Under the pieces are notes generated by a model. It saw only the letters and a program-made list of their open reading frames with translations. It did not search any database and had not been told where the DNA came from. Position numbers and translations under genes: made by a program. Shown here piece by piece: positions 24,668 through 33,737 of a DNA stretch of 64,000 nt (within the stretch, counting starts at the first letter, position 1; every line of letters starts with the position of its first letter). This stretch comes from Elusimicrobia bacterium GWB2_63_22 (lineage in GTDB: Bacteria > Elusimicrobiota > Elusimicrobia > Elusimicrobiales > UBA9959), in the NCBI GenBank assembly GCA_001799735.1, contig MGUA01000005.1, forward strand, positions 15,763-79,762, in the 5' to 3' direction.

Positions 24668-27600
24668 ACCCTGAATTTATCTTTGAGCTGTTCCACGAGT
24701 TTCTGGGTCTTCAGGAATTCTTCCTGCTTGTCGCGCAGGGCGGAGCGGGAGGTTTCGGCCAGCAGTTCGGCCTCCGCGCGTTTCTTGCGTTCGTCCTCGA
24801 AAGCCTTCTTGAGCCGTTCCACCGCATGCTTCAGGGCGTCCACGTCGGAGCGGGTGCCCATGAGCTCTTCGGTCTTTTCCTGCAGTGCTGAACGGGTGGC
24901 CTGGACGGCCGCTTCGTTTTCCGCGCGCTTGCGCTTCTCCTCCTCGTAGGAGGCCTTGAGGCGCTCGAAAGCCTGCCGGGTGCCTTCCGTCGCGGCCTTC
25001 AGTTCCATCGTCTCCTCGCCCTTGGCGGCCAGCGCCTTTTTAAGGGCCAGCAGTTCGGCGGCTTCCGCCTTCTCCCTGCCGGAGATATCGGTCAGACTCT
25101 TTTCATATTCGGCCTGCTTGGCGCGTTCCTCTTCGAGGATTGCCTTCATCCGCTCCACCGTGTTGCGCAGCTCTTCCGCCTGGGTCCGCTGCTTCTCCAG
25201 CGTCAGGTCTTTGGCGTTGGCCACGTCCCGCAGGGCGGAGATTTCCGTCAGCAGGGCCTTTTCCTTCTGGGCGTATTCCTGCGCGCGGCGCTCCCCGGCG
25301 GAGTGGACCTCGCGGCGGCCGGCCTCGGCCTGCTTGGCCGCGGCGTCCTTAAGCGCCGCCGTCTCCTGGTCGCGGCGGGAAAGCTCCAGGCGCAGCAGTT
25401 CGCCGTCGCGTTTGAGCGCGTCTATCTGCTTGTCGCGGGCGGCTCTCTGTTCCTCGGCGGCCCGCAGTTTCAGCATGACGTCGTTATAATTCTTCTCCGA
25501 GACCTGGACCTCTTCCTCGAAGGTCTCCTTGAAATCGTCGTACTCGGCGCGGAGCTCGCGGTAGAGTTTCTCCCGTTCCGACAGCCTGGCCGACAGGGAG
25601 GACCCCTGGTCCAGGGCCTGCTTGCGCTCGGCGGAAAGCTCGGCCTGCAGGGTGGAAACCTGGGCCTGGCGCTCCTCGGCCGTCCGCTTGAGCTCCTCGA
25701 ACTTGCCGAGGGCGTCGGCCAGCTTGGAGCGGAAATCTTCCAGCGTGCGGCGGTAGGCGTCGTCCTGGTTCTGGCGCAGCTGCGAGGCGGCCTCGAGCTC
25801 GTGGTTCTTGCGCTCTATCACCTCGCCGTAGCGCTCTGCCTCGCGGCGCATTGCCGACTCCAGTTTCATCGCGGCGGCGGCCTCTTCCTCGGACAGCCTG
25901 GCGTTAAGCCCGGCCAGCTTTTCCTCCAGCGCGCGCCTTTCGGCGGCGAAGGCGGCCACAACCCCGTCCTTGTCCACGGCGGCCTTGTTCAAAGAGTCCC
26001 TGGCGCGCAGCAGTTCCACGTCGCGGGCGGACAGTTCCTCGTCCATCGCCCTTTCCTTCTCGGCGTAGACACGCTGCAGGCGCTCGCGCTCCAGGAGCAT
26101 CAGCTCCTCGCGCTCCAGCTTGGAGGCCTCGAGGGCGCGGACCAGCTCCGCGATCTTGTCCTCGCGCAGGCGGATGGTCTCGGCCAGGCGGGCGGTCCTG
26201 TCGTCCAGTTCGGCGCCGCCGCGGGCGCGCTCTTCGGCCACGGCGGCCTTAAGGTCTTCCGCGGCTTTCTGCCGCAGCAGCCTGAAATCGTCCCCGGCCT
26301 TCTGCAGGGAGAGCCGGAGGGAATTGATCTCGTCTTCCTTGCGCCCGACCTCGGCGGCGAACTCGGCGCTCCGGCGCTCCAGCTCGTCGGCGAACTTCTG
26401 TTTGTCCAGGGCGTGGCGCTTCTCGGCCTGCACGGCCTCGTCGGCCAGCTTCTGGTCGTACTCGGACTTCAGCTTGGCGCGCAGGGCGGCCTGCTCGGAA
26501 AGGGCGCGCTCGTGGGAGGAATCGATGTCCCGGCGGAGGGCAGCGACCTGCTCCTTGGCGGTATTCTTGTCCTTGGACAGGTCTTCTATCTCGCGGCGCA
26601 GGTGGGAGATCTCCTCCACCTTGAGCTTGAGGCTATCCTCGTAAATGCGGCCGGCGGTCTCTATCTCGGAGCGCAGGGCGGCGGTGTGCTTCTCCATCTC
26701 CACCTTCAGCCGCACGTCGTACTCCGACTGCAGCTGCTTCTCGCGGAAGGAGAACTCCTCCTGCTTGACGCTGTGCTGCGTCTGCAGCTGCTCGATCTTG
26801 TGCGCGAAAGCCTCGCGCTCGGCCTGCAGGGTCTTGATGGTCTCTTCGAAAGTGCGCAGGTTGCGCTGCAAATAGTCTATTTCGTCCTGGCGCTTGCCCA
26901 GGTCCTCGCGGTAGCCGCGCTCGATGTCGGCCAGTTTTTCGGCAAAGCGGTTGCGCTCGTGCTCGACGGCGATCTTGAGGCGCTTGGGGATCTCCACTTC
27001 CATCTCGCGGAAGCGGCCCTTCTCGGACTCCGCGGCATCGGCGGCCTTGGAGAGGCGGGTCTCGTAATCGGCCTGCTGCTGCTTCTTCTCGGTCTCGAGG
27101 GTGCGGATGACGCTCTCGAGGCTGCCGATGGCGTCTTTGTAGCGGTTAAGGTCCTCGTCGCGGCGCTTGACGGCCTCGGGGAATTCTCTAAGCTGTTTTT
27201 CGAGCAGCTGGACCTTCACCTTGTAATCGTCTATCTCCTGGTTCTTCTCCAGGACCTTCTTGTCGATCTCCAGATCTTTGGTCTTAAGGGCGCGCTCGCG
27301 CTCCTCGGCGTCCTTCTGCCAGCTGTCCTTGGCCCATTTCAGGACGGCTTCCTGTTTTTTGAGCTCGTCGCTGACCTGGCGCTCGCGCTTTTCCAGTTCC
27401 TCGACGCGGTTGCGGTAGGAGGTCTCCAGCGCGGCCTTCTGGTCGCGGAGCTCCTCGGTCAGGCGGGCCTTTTCCTCTTCCAGGCGGCCGCCGTACACGC
27501 GCTCGGCCTCCTGCTGCTTGGCCAGCTGCTCCTGGCGCAGCTGCCACAGTTCCCCCTCCACCTGGCCCCAGCGGCCGCGCAGCTCCTCGGCCTTCTTCTG

Positions 27601-27975
27601 GTAGTCTTCCTGCAGGCGGACCTCTTTCTGTTTGAGGGTTTCCTCGTTCTTGGAGATCTTGTCCTCCAGCTCCTTCTCGCGCTCGGCGAGGCGCTCGAGG
27701 CGCGAACGGAACTGGTACTCCAGGGAATCCTGGCGGGACTTCATCTCCTCCTCGTGCACGCGGGAGGAGCGGTCCAGCTCCGAATTCTTGGACTTCAGCT
27801 GGTTCTCGAGAAAAGCCACCTGGCTGGATTTTTCCTGCAGGTTCTGGCGGGTCTTAAGGTCGTCCTCGTGCAGGCCGCGGATCTTGTCCAGGGCCCAGCG
27901 CAGCGCCAGCCGCGCCGTTTCCACGTCGTTTATCGCCTGTTCGTTCAGGGAAGATTCGTCAAATTTCTCGTTCAT
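24652..27975 (-). CDS. Giant coiled-coil protein (1107 aa), cytoplasmic
   Basis: Near-continuous Glu/Lys/Arg/Leu/Ala-rich coil, no signal peptide or TM. Its 3' end overlaps the kinase 5' end by 16 bp. Confidence 0.85.
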   Translation of the reverse strand: MNEKFDESSLNEQAINDVETARLALRWALDKIRGLHEDDLKTRQNLQEKSSQVAFLENQLKSKNSELDRSSRVHEEEMKSRQDSLEYQFRSRLERLAEREKELEDKISKNEETLKQKEVRLQEDYQKKAEELRGRWGQVEGELWQLRQEQLAKQQEAERVYGGRLEEEKARLTEELRDQKAALETSYRNRVEELEKRERQVSDELKKQEAVLKWAKDSWQKDAEERERALKTKDLEIDKKVLEKNQEIDDYKVKVQLLEKQLREFPEAVKRRDEDLNRYKDAIGSLESVIRTLETEKKQQQADYETRLSKAADAAESEKGRFREMEVEIPKRLKIAVEHERNRFAEKLADIERGYREDLGKRQDEIDYLQRNLRTFEETIKTLQAEREAFAHKIEQLQTQHSVKQEEFSFREKQLQSEYDVRLKVEMEKHTAALRSEIETAGRIYEDSLKLKVEEISHLRREIEDLSKDKNTAKEQVAALRRDIDSSHERALSEQAALRAKLKSEYDQKLADEAVQAEKRHALDKQKFADELERRSAEFAAEVGRKEDEINSLRLSLQKAGDDFRLLRQKAAEDLKAAVAEERARGGAELDDRTARLAETIRLREDKIAELVRALEASKLEREELMLLERERLQRVYAEKERAMDEELSARDVELLRARDSLNKAAVDKDGVVAAFAAERRALEEKLAGLNARLSEEEAAAAMKLESAMRREAERYGEVIERKNHELEAASQLRQNQDDAYRRTLEDFRSKLADALGKFEELKRTAEERQAQVSTLQAELSAERKQALDQGSSLSARLSEREKLYRELRAEYDDFKETFEEEVQVSEKNYNDVMLKLRAAEEQRAARDKQIDALKRDGELLRLELSRRDQETAALKDAAAKQAEAGRREVHSAGERRAQEYAQKEKALLTEISALRDVANAKDLTLEKQRTQAEELRNTVERMKAILEEERAKQAEYEKSLTDISGREKAEAAELLALKKALAAKGEETMELKAATEGTRQAFERLKASYEEEKRKRAENEAAVQATRSALQEKTEELMGTRSDVDALKHAVERLKKAFEDERKKRAEAELLAETSRSALRDKQEEFLKTQKLVEQLKDKFRVWKTK

Positions 27976-28012
27976 AGTAGCGTTACCAAAGAATTCATTT
28001 TAAAATTTTCTG

Positions 28013-29431
28013 TCAGGGCAGCGCCAGTACCTGGCCCGGCTTCACCTCGCCGCCGCGGCCAAGCGAGCCGGCGTTGGCGCGGTAGATCTCGGGCCAGCGC
28101 TCGGAGTCGCCGTAGATGGCGGCGGCTATGCTCTCCAGGGTGTCGCCTTCCTTTACCACGTAATTGCGGCGGACGGGCTGGGCGGCGGGCGCGGGTTTAA
28201 CCGCGGCGGGCTTGGCCGCGGCGCGCGCCTTAAGGGCTTCCATGTCGGCGCGGGCCTTGTCCAGTTCCTGCCTGAGGGATTCTATCTCGCGCGAGACCTC
28301 CGACTGCTGGGGCCCCGGGATCTGGGCCGGCACCACGGCGGGCTGGACCGGCTGCCGGGCTTGCTCGGAACTCTGCTTCACCACGGAGTCGAGCTTGTCC
28401 TGCAGCACGCGTATCTTCTCGCCCTGCAGGGAGATCTTTTCTTCGGCGCGGCGCAATTCGGCGGCGGCGGCAGCGGCGGCGGCCTGCTCGGCGCCGGCCG
28501 GCTCGGCCCCGAAGCGGAAAGAGAAAGCCAGCAGGTGGGAGCCCACGGTGCCGGAGATGCCGCCGATAGGCAGGCTGAAAGCGTAGTTGAACTCCGCCAG
28601 GCCGAAACGGCCGCCCAGGCCCATATTGACGGAGCGGCGGGCGTCGTTGCCGGCGGACAGGCCCATGCGCAGGGCGAAGCGGCGCTGGAAGAAGTATTCG
28701 GCGCCGGCGGAAAGGTTATAGTCGGAATCGGAGAAAGCGGCATCGAAGTCCAGCAGGCTGGACTTTACGGCGTAGGAGACGCCGGCGCGGACTTCCACCG
28801 GCAGCGGGTCGGAGGAGGCCAGGCCGAGGTCGGGCTTATTGAGGTTCTTGATGGTAAGGCCCAGCGCGTAGCGGGGCTCGGGGCGCCAGAAAAAGCCGAG
28901 GTCGGCGCCCAGGGCGCCCTTGGAGTAGCCGTCGGAGAAAACCGGGTCCATGGCGGTGTAGGCGTCGGAGACGTAGCCGCGGCGCAGGTACTTGAGCGAA
29001 AGACCGGCGTTGACGCCGCGGTACACGTGGGTGGCGTAGCTGACGGTGAAGGCGCTTTCGGAAAAGGCGTCGCTGAGGCGGATGTCGCTCCAGGAGAAAG
29101 CGGCGGCGCCGGGCAGGTAGCGCTTTACGGGCATGGCGAAGCCGAAATAGCCCTGGCCGATCTCGGAATCGTCGGTAAGGCCGGAGTACAGCCTGCCGTA
29201 CACGGCGGTCAGCTCCGGGGAGGTGGTCTCCACCAGGGTGGCGGGATTGGAGCAGGCGGCTTCCGCGCCCCCGGGGATGGCGGTAAAAGCCCCGCCCATG
29301 GCGGCGGCCCTCGCCCCGCAGGGAGAATTAGCGAAAGTAGCGTGAGCCTTCATAGAAAGCAGTGTCATAACGCAAAATATAACCGCCAGCAGCTTTGGCA
29401 CAGTTATTATTTTAGCTTTTAACTGTTTCAT
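28013..29431 (-). CDS. PorV/PorQ-like outer-membrane barrel with coiled coil and C-terminal LysM domain
   Basis: GARAAAMGGAFTAIPGGAEAACSNPATL (PorV/FadL-like N-terminus); RRNYVVKEGDTLESIAAAIYGDSERWPEIYRANA (LysM). Confidence 0.75.
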   Translation of the reverse strand: MKQLKAKIITVPKLLAVIFCVMTLLSMKAHATFANSPCGARAAAMGGAFTAIPGGAEAACSNPATLVETTSPELTAVYGRLYSGLTDDSEIGQGYFGFAMPVKRYLPGAAAFSWSDIRLSDAFSESAFTVSYATHVYRGVNAGLSLKYLRRGYVSDAYTAMDPVFSDGYSKGALGADLGFFWRPEPRYALGLTIKNLNKPDLGLASSDPLPVEVRAGVSYAVKSSLLDFDAAFSDSDYNLSAGAEYFFQRRFALRMGLSAGNDARRSVNMGLGGRFGLAEFNYAFSLPIGGISGTVGSHLLAFSFRFGAEPAGAEQAAAAAAAAELRRAEEKISLQGEKIRVLQDKLDSVVKQSSEQARQPVQPAVVPAQIPGPQQSEVSREIESLRQELDKARADMEALKARAAAKPAAVKPAPAAQPVRRNYVVKEGDTLESIAAAIYGDSERWPEIYRANAGSLGRGGEVKPGQVLALP

Positions 29432-29504
29432 AATTATTACCTAATCGTTAAAGCGGGCCCGCCGGCAGCTCCGGGCGCCCGCCCGCCTTAACCCCTGCCT
29501 CCGG

Positions 29505-31046
29505 TCACCGCGCCAGCACCACGGTGCCGTTGTAAGTCTTGTCGCCGGCCTTGAACTGGTAGATATAGATACCGGCCATGGCCTTGCCGCCGCCCTTACG
29601 GCTGCCGTCCCAGGCAAGCGAGGCCTCCGAGTTGTAGGTGCCTACCCGCAGGCTGGCCACTTCCGCCCCGGACAGGTCGTACACCTTGGCGCCGGAGATA
29701 TCGAGCCCCTCCGGGTTCTCGAAGATGATGTTGAAGTCGTCCCAGACGCCGTCGCCGTTGGGCGTGAAGATCTTCTTGGGCACGGTCTGCGTGATGCGGA
29801 AGGCCTGCGCCCTGATAACCTGCTTCACCTTGAAGACGCCGGTCTTGCGCGTAACTATGGACACGGTGCCGTCCGACGGGTTAACGGTGCCGCCCAGTTT
29901 AACGTCCTCGACCCCGTTGTTGTAGTAAACCGCGTAGTCGTAGGGCGTGTAGGCGGCCGAAGGCCCGAAGGCGTTGATAACGAAAGTCCCGGTCCTGGAA
30001 AGCGACATAGTAAGCGTCGCTTCGGAGCTGAGGTCCCGGTTCTGCTCGACGTTAGCCGCGTCCTTGACGCAGAACTTATAGGCCAGTATGGTGACGCCGC
30101 TTTCATACTGCGGCTGACGCACCAGGCACGGGCTCAGGCCCAGGTCGGCCAGCGCCTCGCTGACGGCCGGGGACATGTCCACCACGGCGCGCGCGTCTTC
30201 AGCTACGGTGCGCACGACCTCTTCCAGGCTATTGAGCCAGATGGAGGCGTCGCTGCGCACGTTGCTGCTATCCACGGATTTAACGTAGTACCACCGGGCG
30301 GCGGTCTGCGCCCCGGCGTTGTAGGTAAGGGTATTGCTTGAGACCGGCCCGACAAAATAGGCGGTGCCGCTGAGGGCCGTGCTGTAATAGATTTCGTAGC
30401 CCTGGCTCTTGAGCGCGACGGTGGCGCCCTCCATGTTGTACTGCACCGCGTCCCAGGAGATCACAAAGGAGCCGCCCGTTGTGACGCCGCTGGCCATGGG
30501 CGCGCGGGGTTTTATGGGCGGGGTCGCGAAAGCGGCGGTGGAGATGCGGCCGTACATATTGGAACTGTCGCGCAGCCGGAACGCCAGGTAATAGGTGGTG
30601 CCCGACGTCAGCCCGGTCTGGGAGCGCTGCTCCAGCACTTCGAAACCGAGCGCGGTCTGCACAAGGTAGGCCCCGACGGAGGTGTAGTTGACCTCGGTGA
30701 TGGAGAACGTAGCGACTTTCACTTCGAGCGAGAGGGACCCTTCGCCGGTGCCGTTGGTCCACTGGTACAGGGCAGCGGTGCCGGAGGTGGTGGAGGCGGA
30801 GACGCTGTAGACCGCGCCGGGGCCGTGGCTGGTGCCGGAATGCCCCGGGCGCAGGCCTATGCCGGCCGCGCCCATGGACGAGCCGGCCACTTCGCCGACG
30901 GTGGACTCCAGCCTGAAGGTGCCGCCGTCGGCCAGGCCCATGCCCGCGCTGACGGCCTTGGTCTCCATGCTGGCCGCGCTGAACGCGGGTATAGCCGCGC
31001 CCAACAGCGCCACGCCCGCGATCGCCCCTACGCTTTTATATTTCAT
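29505..31046 (-). CDS. Secreted FN3-like protein with FlgD-Ig/gliding-type C-terminal domain
   Basis: Fn3-like repeats; C-terminus KKIFTPNGDGVWDDFNIIFENPEGLDISGAKVYDLSGAEVASL...WDGSRKGGGKAMAGIYIYQFKAGDKTYNGTVVLAR. Confidence 0.7.
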   Translation of the reverse strand: MKYKSVGAIAGVALLGAAIPAFSAASMETKAVSAGMGLADGGTFRLESTVGEVAGSSMGAAGIGLRPGHSGTSHGPGAVYSVSASTTSGTAALYQWTNGTGEGSLSLEVKVATFSITEVNYTSVGAYLVQTALGFEVLEQRSQTGLTSGTTYYLAFRLRDSSNMYGRISTAAFATPPIKPRAPMASGVTTGGSFVISWDAVQYNMEGATVALKSQGYEIYYSTALSGTAYFVGPVSSNTLTYNAGAQTAARWYYVKSVDSSNVRSDASIWLNSLEEVVRTVAEDARAVVDMSPAVSEALADLGLSPCLVRQPQYESGVTILAYKFCVKDAANVEQNRDLSSEATLTMSLSRTGTFVINAFGPSAAYTPYDYAVYYNNGVEDVKLGGTVNPSDGTVSIVTRKTGVFKVKQVIRAQAFRITQTVPKKIFTPNGDGVWDDFNIIFENPEGLDISGAKVYDLSGAEVASLRVGTYNSEASLAWDGSRKGGGKAMAGIYIYQFKAGDKTYNGTVVLAR

Positions 31047-31124
31047 AAAAAGCCATCCCGCCTGTATTTACCACCAGCTTTAGCTACCCCGGGCCGGCAA
31101 TAAAACCCGGCCCGGACACAACGG

Positions 31125-33392
31125 CTAATTACTCTTATTTGCTATCCAGGTAGCCTCGTCATAAACAATGAAGCGCACATATTTCCACTGGTCAGCCGCA
31201 GCTAGAGGACTGGCAGCTCCACCGACAATCGAGTCTCCAGCGTCCGCGGCAAAAGTGACATCGTTAAGACTACCGTCAACTCTATAGAGATATATCTCTT
31301 TGCCTATGTTACTCGCTGTCGCTGCCGGCAGAGTTATCGCGACAGTAGCAGCGGTACAGTCAGCATAGACGACCGTATCCGTTGAAGTCACAGTATAGGC
31401 AGCCTGAACAATCGTGACAGGAGTCTGAACCAGTTTATCCATCCCGACATTCACGATGTTAGTGGATACTATCGTGGCACCCAGCAGGTCGCCATTCAGG
31501 CTGCCCGCGGTGAACTTCGTCAGGTCGAAGCCGCTGGCCGCCAGATCGCCGTTGGCGATCGTGCCGTCAAAAATGTCGCCGGTCACTACGCTGTTGGCAA
31601 GGCTCAGCTTGGAATACGCTATCGCGGCCGCACCATCTACGTCGGCGTTCACGATGGCGAGCGAGGCCAGCTTGCTCTTGGCTATAGCGGCACCCGCGGC
31701 AATGTCGGCGTCGGCTATCGTGCCGTTGACGATGTTAGTGGATACTATCGTCGCGCCCAGCAGGTCGCCATTCAGGCTGCCAGATGTGAAATTACCAATA
31801 TCAAACACTCCGGAGGCCAGGTCCGCGGCTGCTATGCTGCCGTCCACGACATGGGTAGATACTATGGTGCCAGCAAGGTAATCCGTGTTCAGTTTACTAT
31901 CCGCGTTTAGCGCGGCCACACCGTTGGCTGCCGCCTTCTGAACCAGCGGGATCTGCGCGTCATTCGTTACATTGCTTAACCCGACCTGAGTTTTGGTAAC
32001 GCTGTGCGGGTTGGTAACGTTGGCGACATGGTTTGTCAGGGTGGTGGCATCCGCGGACACATCGCGGCCGTCCACGTTGCCGGAAACGGTTATATCGCCG
32101 GTAACATGCAGAGCGGAGGAAGGCGTGGCGTTGCCTATGCCCAGCCTGAAGTTGACGGTATCCCAGAAAAGGCTATTGCTGCCGCTCAGGGAAGAGCCGG
32201 TGGCCCAATAAGAGAGCTGACCAGCGAGGCCGGCGCCGGTAACGGTGCCGCCCGCGCCGGTCTCGTCGGTGCCGCAGGCCCATGCCCCGGCAGCCGCCTT
32301 AAGCACCTGGCCAGCGGCGCATATCGACTGGGTGTACATGGCGTTAAAGGCTATAGAGGAAGATATAACTCCGGAACCCAGAGTGCCGCTGGCGATATTA
32401 CCGGCAGGGACGCCGGAACCCACCTTGGACCCGGAAAGGGACCCGTCCAGCAGGTCGTCAAGGTCTGTGTCCCAGGCCTGTACGGCGGAACCGATGCCAA
32501 GCCCCAGGCGCGCGCGCACGGCGGCGTCATCGTAGAAGCCGGCCAGGGCCACGGAAGAGATACCAAGCAGCGAAGAACCGTCTCCGCCGGTGGATATTTT
32601 CCCGCCCAGGGCCGTAGTGACGGTAGAGAGGTCCACAAGCGTTACTGGAACAGTAACAGTATTGGCCAGTTTAGTGCCAAGGGCCGCGGTAACGGTGGAG
32701 AGGTCCACGTGGGTAGCGGGAACGCTGCCGGTCAGTTTAGAAGCGGACAGGCTGGCTATCTTGGCGTCGGTGACGTTGGAGTCCGCGATCTTGGCGGTAG
32801 TCACGTTAGCGTCGGTTATCTTGATCGTGGTGATGGCATTGTCCGCCAGCTTGGCGGTGGTGATGGAACCGTCGGCTATGGCGCCGGCGCCCAGGCCGGT
32901 CAGCGCGGAACCGTCGCCGTAGAATTTGGAGGCGGTAACGTGGCCCGCCACGGTGATGTAGGTGGAGATCGAAACGCCGGTGGCGGAGGTGATGTTGCCG
33001 GCGGAGAGGGCGAAGGGCACGGAGACCAGCTGCACGCGGGGAGCCAGGGTTACCGCGTCCACCACGACTTCCAGAAAGCGGTCATCTGCGGCGTAGACGG
33101 CGGAGGTAAGCGGGTCTACGGAACCGAGCTTTACGCTGAAGATGCCGTTTTCCAGAGTTACGGTCTGGGGTTCGTCCCAGAGGCAGGTGTTGCCCACGCT
33201 GCAGGTGGCGGAACAGGCGCCGGCCAGCGTATCGCAGATGCGGAAGGTAACGGCTTTAGATCCGCTCATCGGGTTGCCGTTATTGTCCACCAGGCGGCCC
33301 TGGTAGTTTATGTAGTTCGGGACAGCCGCCGCGTACAAGGGCAGCAGCAGTACCGTTAACACCGCCATAAGGTTGGATTTGAGCATCTTCAT
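31125..33392 (-). CDS. Large secreted repeat (tail-fibre/adhesin-like) surface protein
   Basis: Start reset to MKMLKSNLMAVLTVLLLPLYAAA signal peptide; YINYQGRLVDNNGNPMSG domain; repeats such as GSLNGDLLGATIVSTNIVNG and ITTAKLADNAITTIKITDANVTTAKI. Confidence 0.7.
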   Translation of the reverse strand: MKMLKSNLMAVLTVLLLPLYAAAVPNYINYQGRLVDNNGNPMSGSKAVTFRICDTLAGACSATCSVGNTCLWDEPQTVTLENGIFSVKLGSVDPLTSAVYAADDRFLEVVVDAVTLAPRVQLVSVPFALSAGNITSATGVSISTYITVAGHVTASKFYGDGSALTGLGAGAIADGSITTAKLADNAITTIKITDANVTTAKIADSNVTDAKIASLSASKLTGSVPATHVDLSTVTAALGTKLANTVTVPVTLVDLSTVTTALGGKISTGGDGSSLLGISSVALAGFYDDAAVRARLGLGIGSAVQAWDTDLDDLLDGSLSGSKVGSGVPAGNIASGTLGSGVISSSIAFNAMYTQSICAAGQVLKAAAGAWACGTDETGAGGTVTGAGLAGQLSYWATGSSLSGSNSLFWDTVNFRLGIGNATPSSALHVTGDITVSGNVDGRDVSADATTLTNHVANVTNPHSVTKTQVGLSNVTNDAQIPLVQKAAANGVAALNADSKLNTDYLAGTIVSTHVVDGSIAAADLASGVFDIGNFTSGSLNGDLLGATIVSTNIVNGTIADADIAAGAAIAKSKLASLAIVNADVDGAAAIAYSKLSLANSVVTGDIFDGTIANGDLAASGFDLTKFTAGSLNGDLLGATIVSTNIVNVGMDKLVQTPVTIVQAAYTVTSTDTVVYADCTAATVAITLPAATASNIGKEIYLYRVDGSLNDVTFAADAGDSIVGGAASPLAAADQWKYVRFIVYDEATWIANKSN

Positions 33393-33456
33393 ATTGCCTC
33401 CAGAAACTCCGCTAGTGGACGATAAAATTTGCATGGGGTTCCCCACCTTTTTATAT

Positions 33457-33472
33457 AGCAACGACTTTGCCA
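33457..33472 (-). promoter_or_regulatory. Sigma-54 (-24/-12) promoter: TGGCAAAGTCGTTGCT on minus strand
   Basis: GG-N10-GC spacing with TGGCA and TTGCT boxes, 65 bp upstream of the surface-protein start at 33392. Confidence 0.75.
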
Positions 33473-33669
33473 AACCCTCGCTCTTTGAAACGGGGCCTGG
33501 CAGCCGGGAGCTGATAGCGGAATTATTTGCTGTTTCTGTTTTTGTCACTTGTCGTCCTCGCCTGCTCTACCCGAGCCGGAATGCGAGTTGCCTCACAGTG
33601 CTGTAAACAGATTATAGGAGATATACTGATAAAGAAAGAATACGGAAAGGTTAAATTGTTATTACAGGA

Positions 33670-33735
33670 CAGTGTAGACTAAAATCAACAGTGTAGATAA
33701 AAAACCACATTAAATTGTAGATAAAAATCTACAGT
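33670..33735 (-). promoter_or_regulatory. Candidate upstream activator sites for the sigma-54 promoter
   Basis: Three GTAGAY-AAAA repeats (near 33673, 33693, 33717), the last part of the perfect dyad TGTAGAT-AAAA-ATCTACA. Confidence 0.5.
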
Positions 33736-33737
33736 TA

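Noticed and set aside
25303-28200. 965-aa plus-strand ORF opposite the coiled-coil gene
   Set aside because: Mirror of the Glu/Lys/Leu-rich coil (Leu/Gly/Val/Ala-rich complement), no start context or family resemblance.
32004-33359. 451-aa plus-strand Gly-rich ORF opposite the surface protein
   Set aside because: Antisense artefact of repetitive GC-rich coding sequence.
33373-33606. 77-aa plus-strand ORF in the sigma-54 promoter region
   Set aside because: Covers the antisense of the signal-peptide region and the promoter; no homology signature or RBS.
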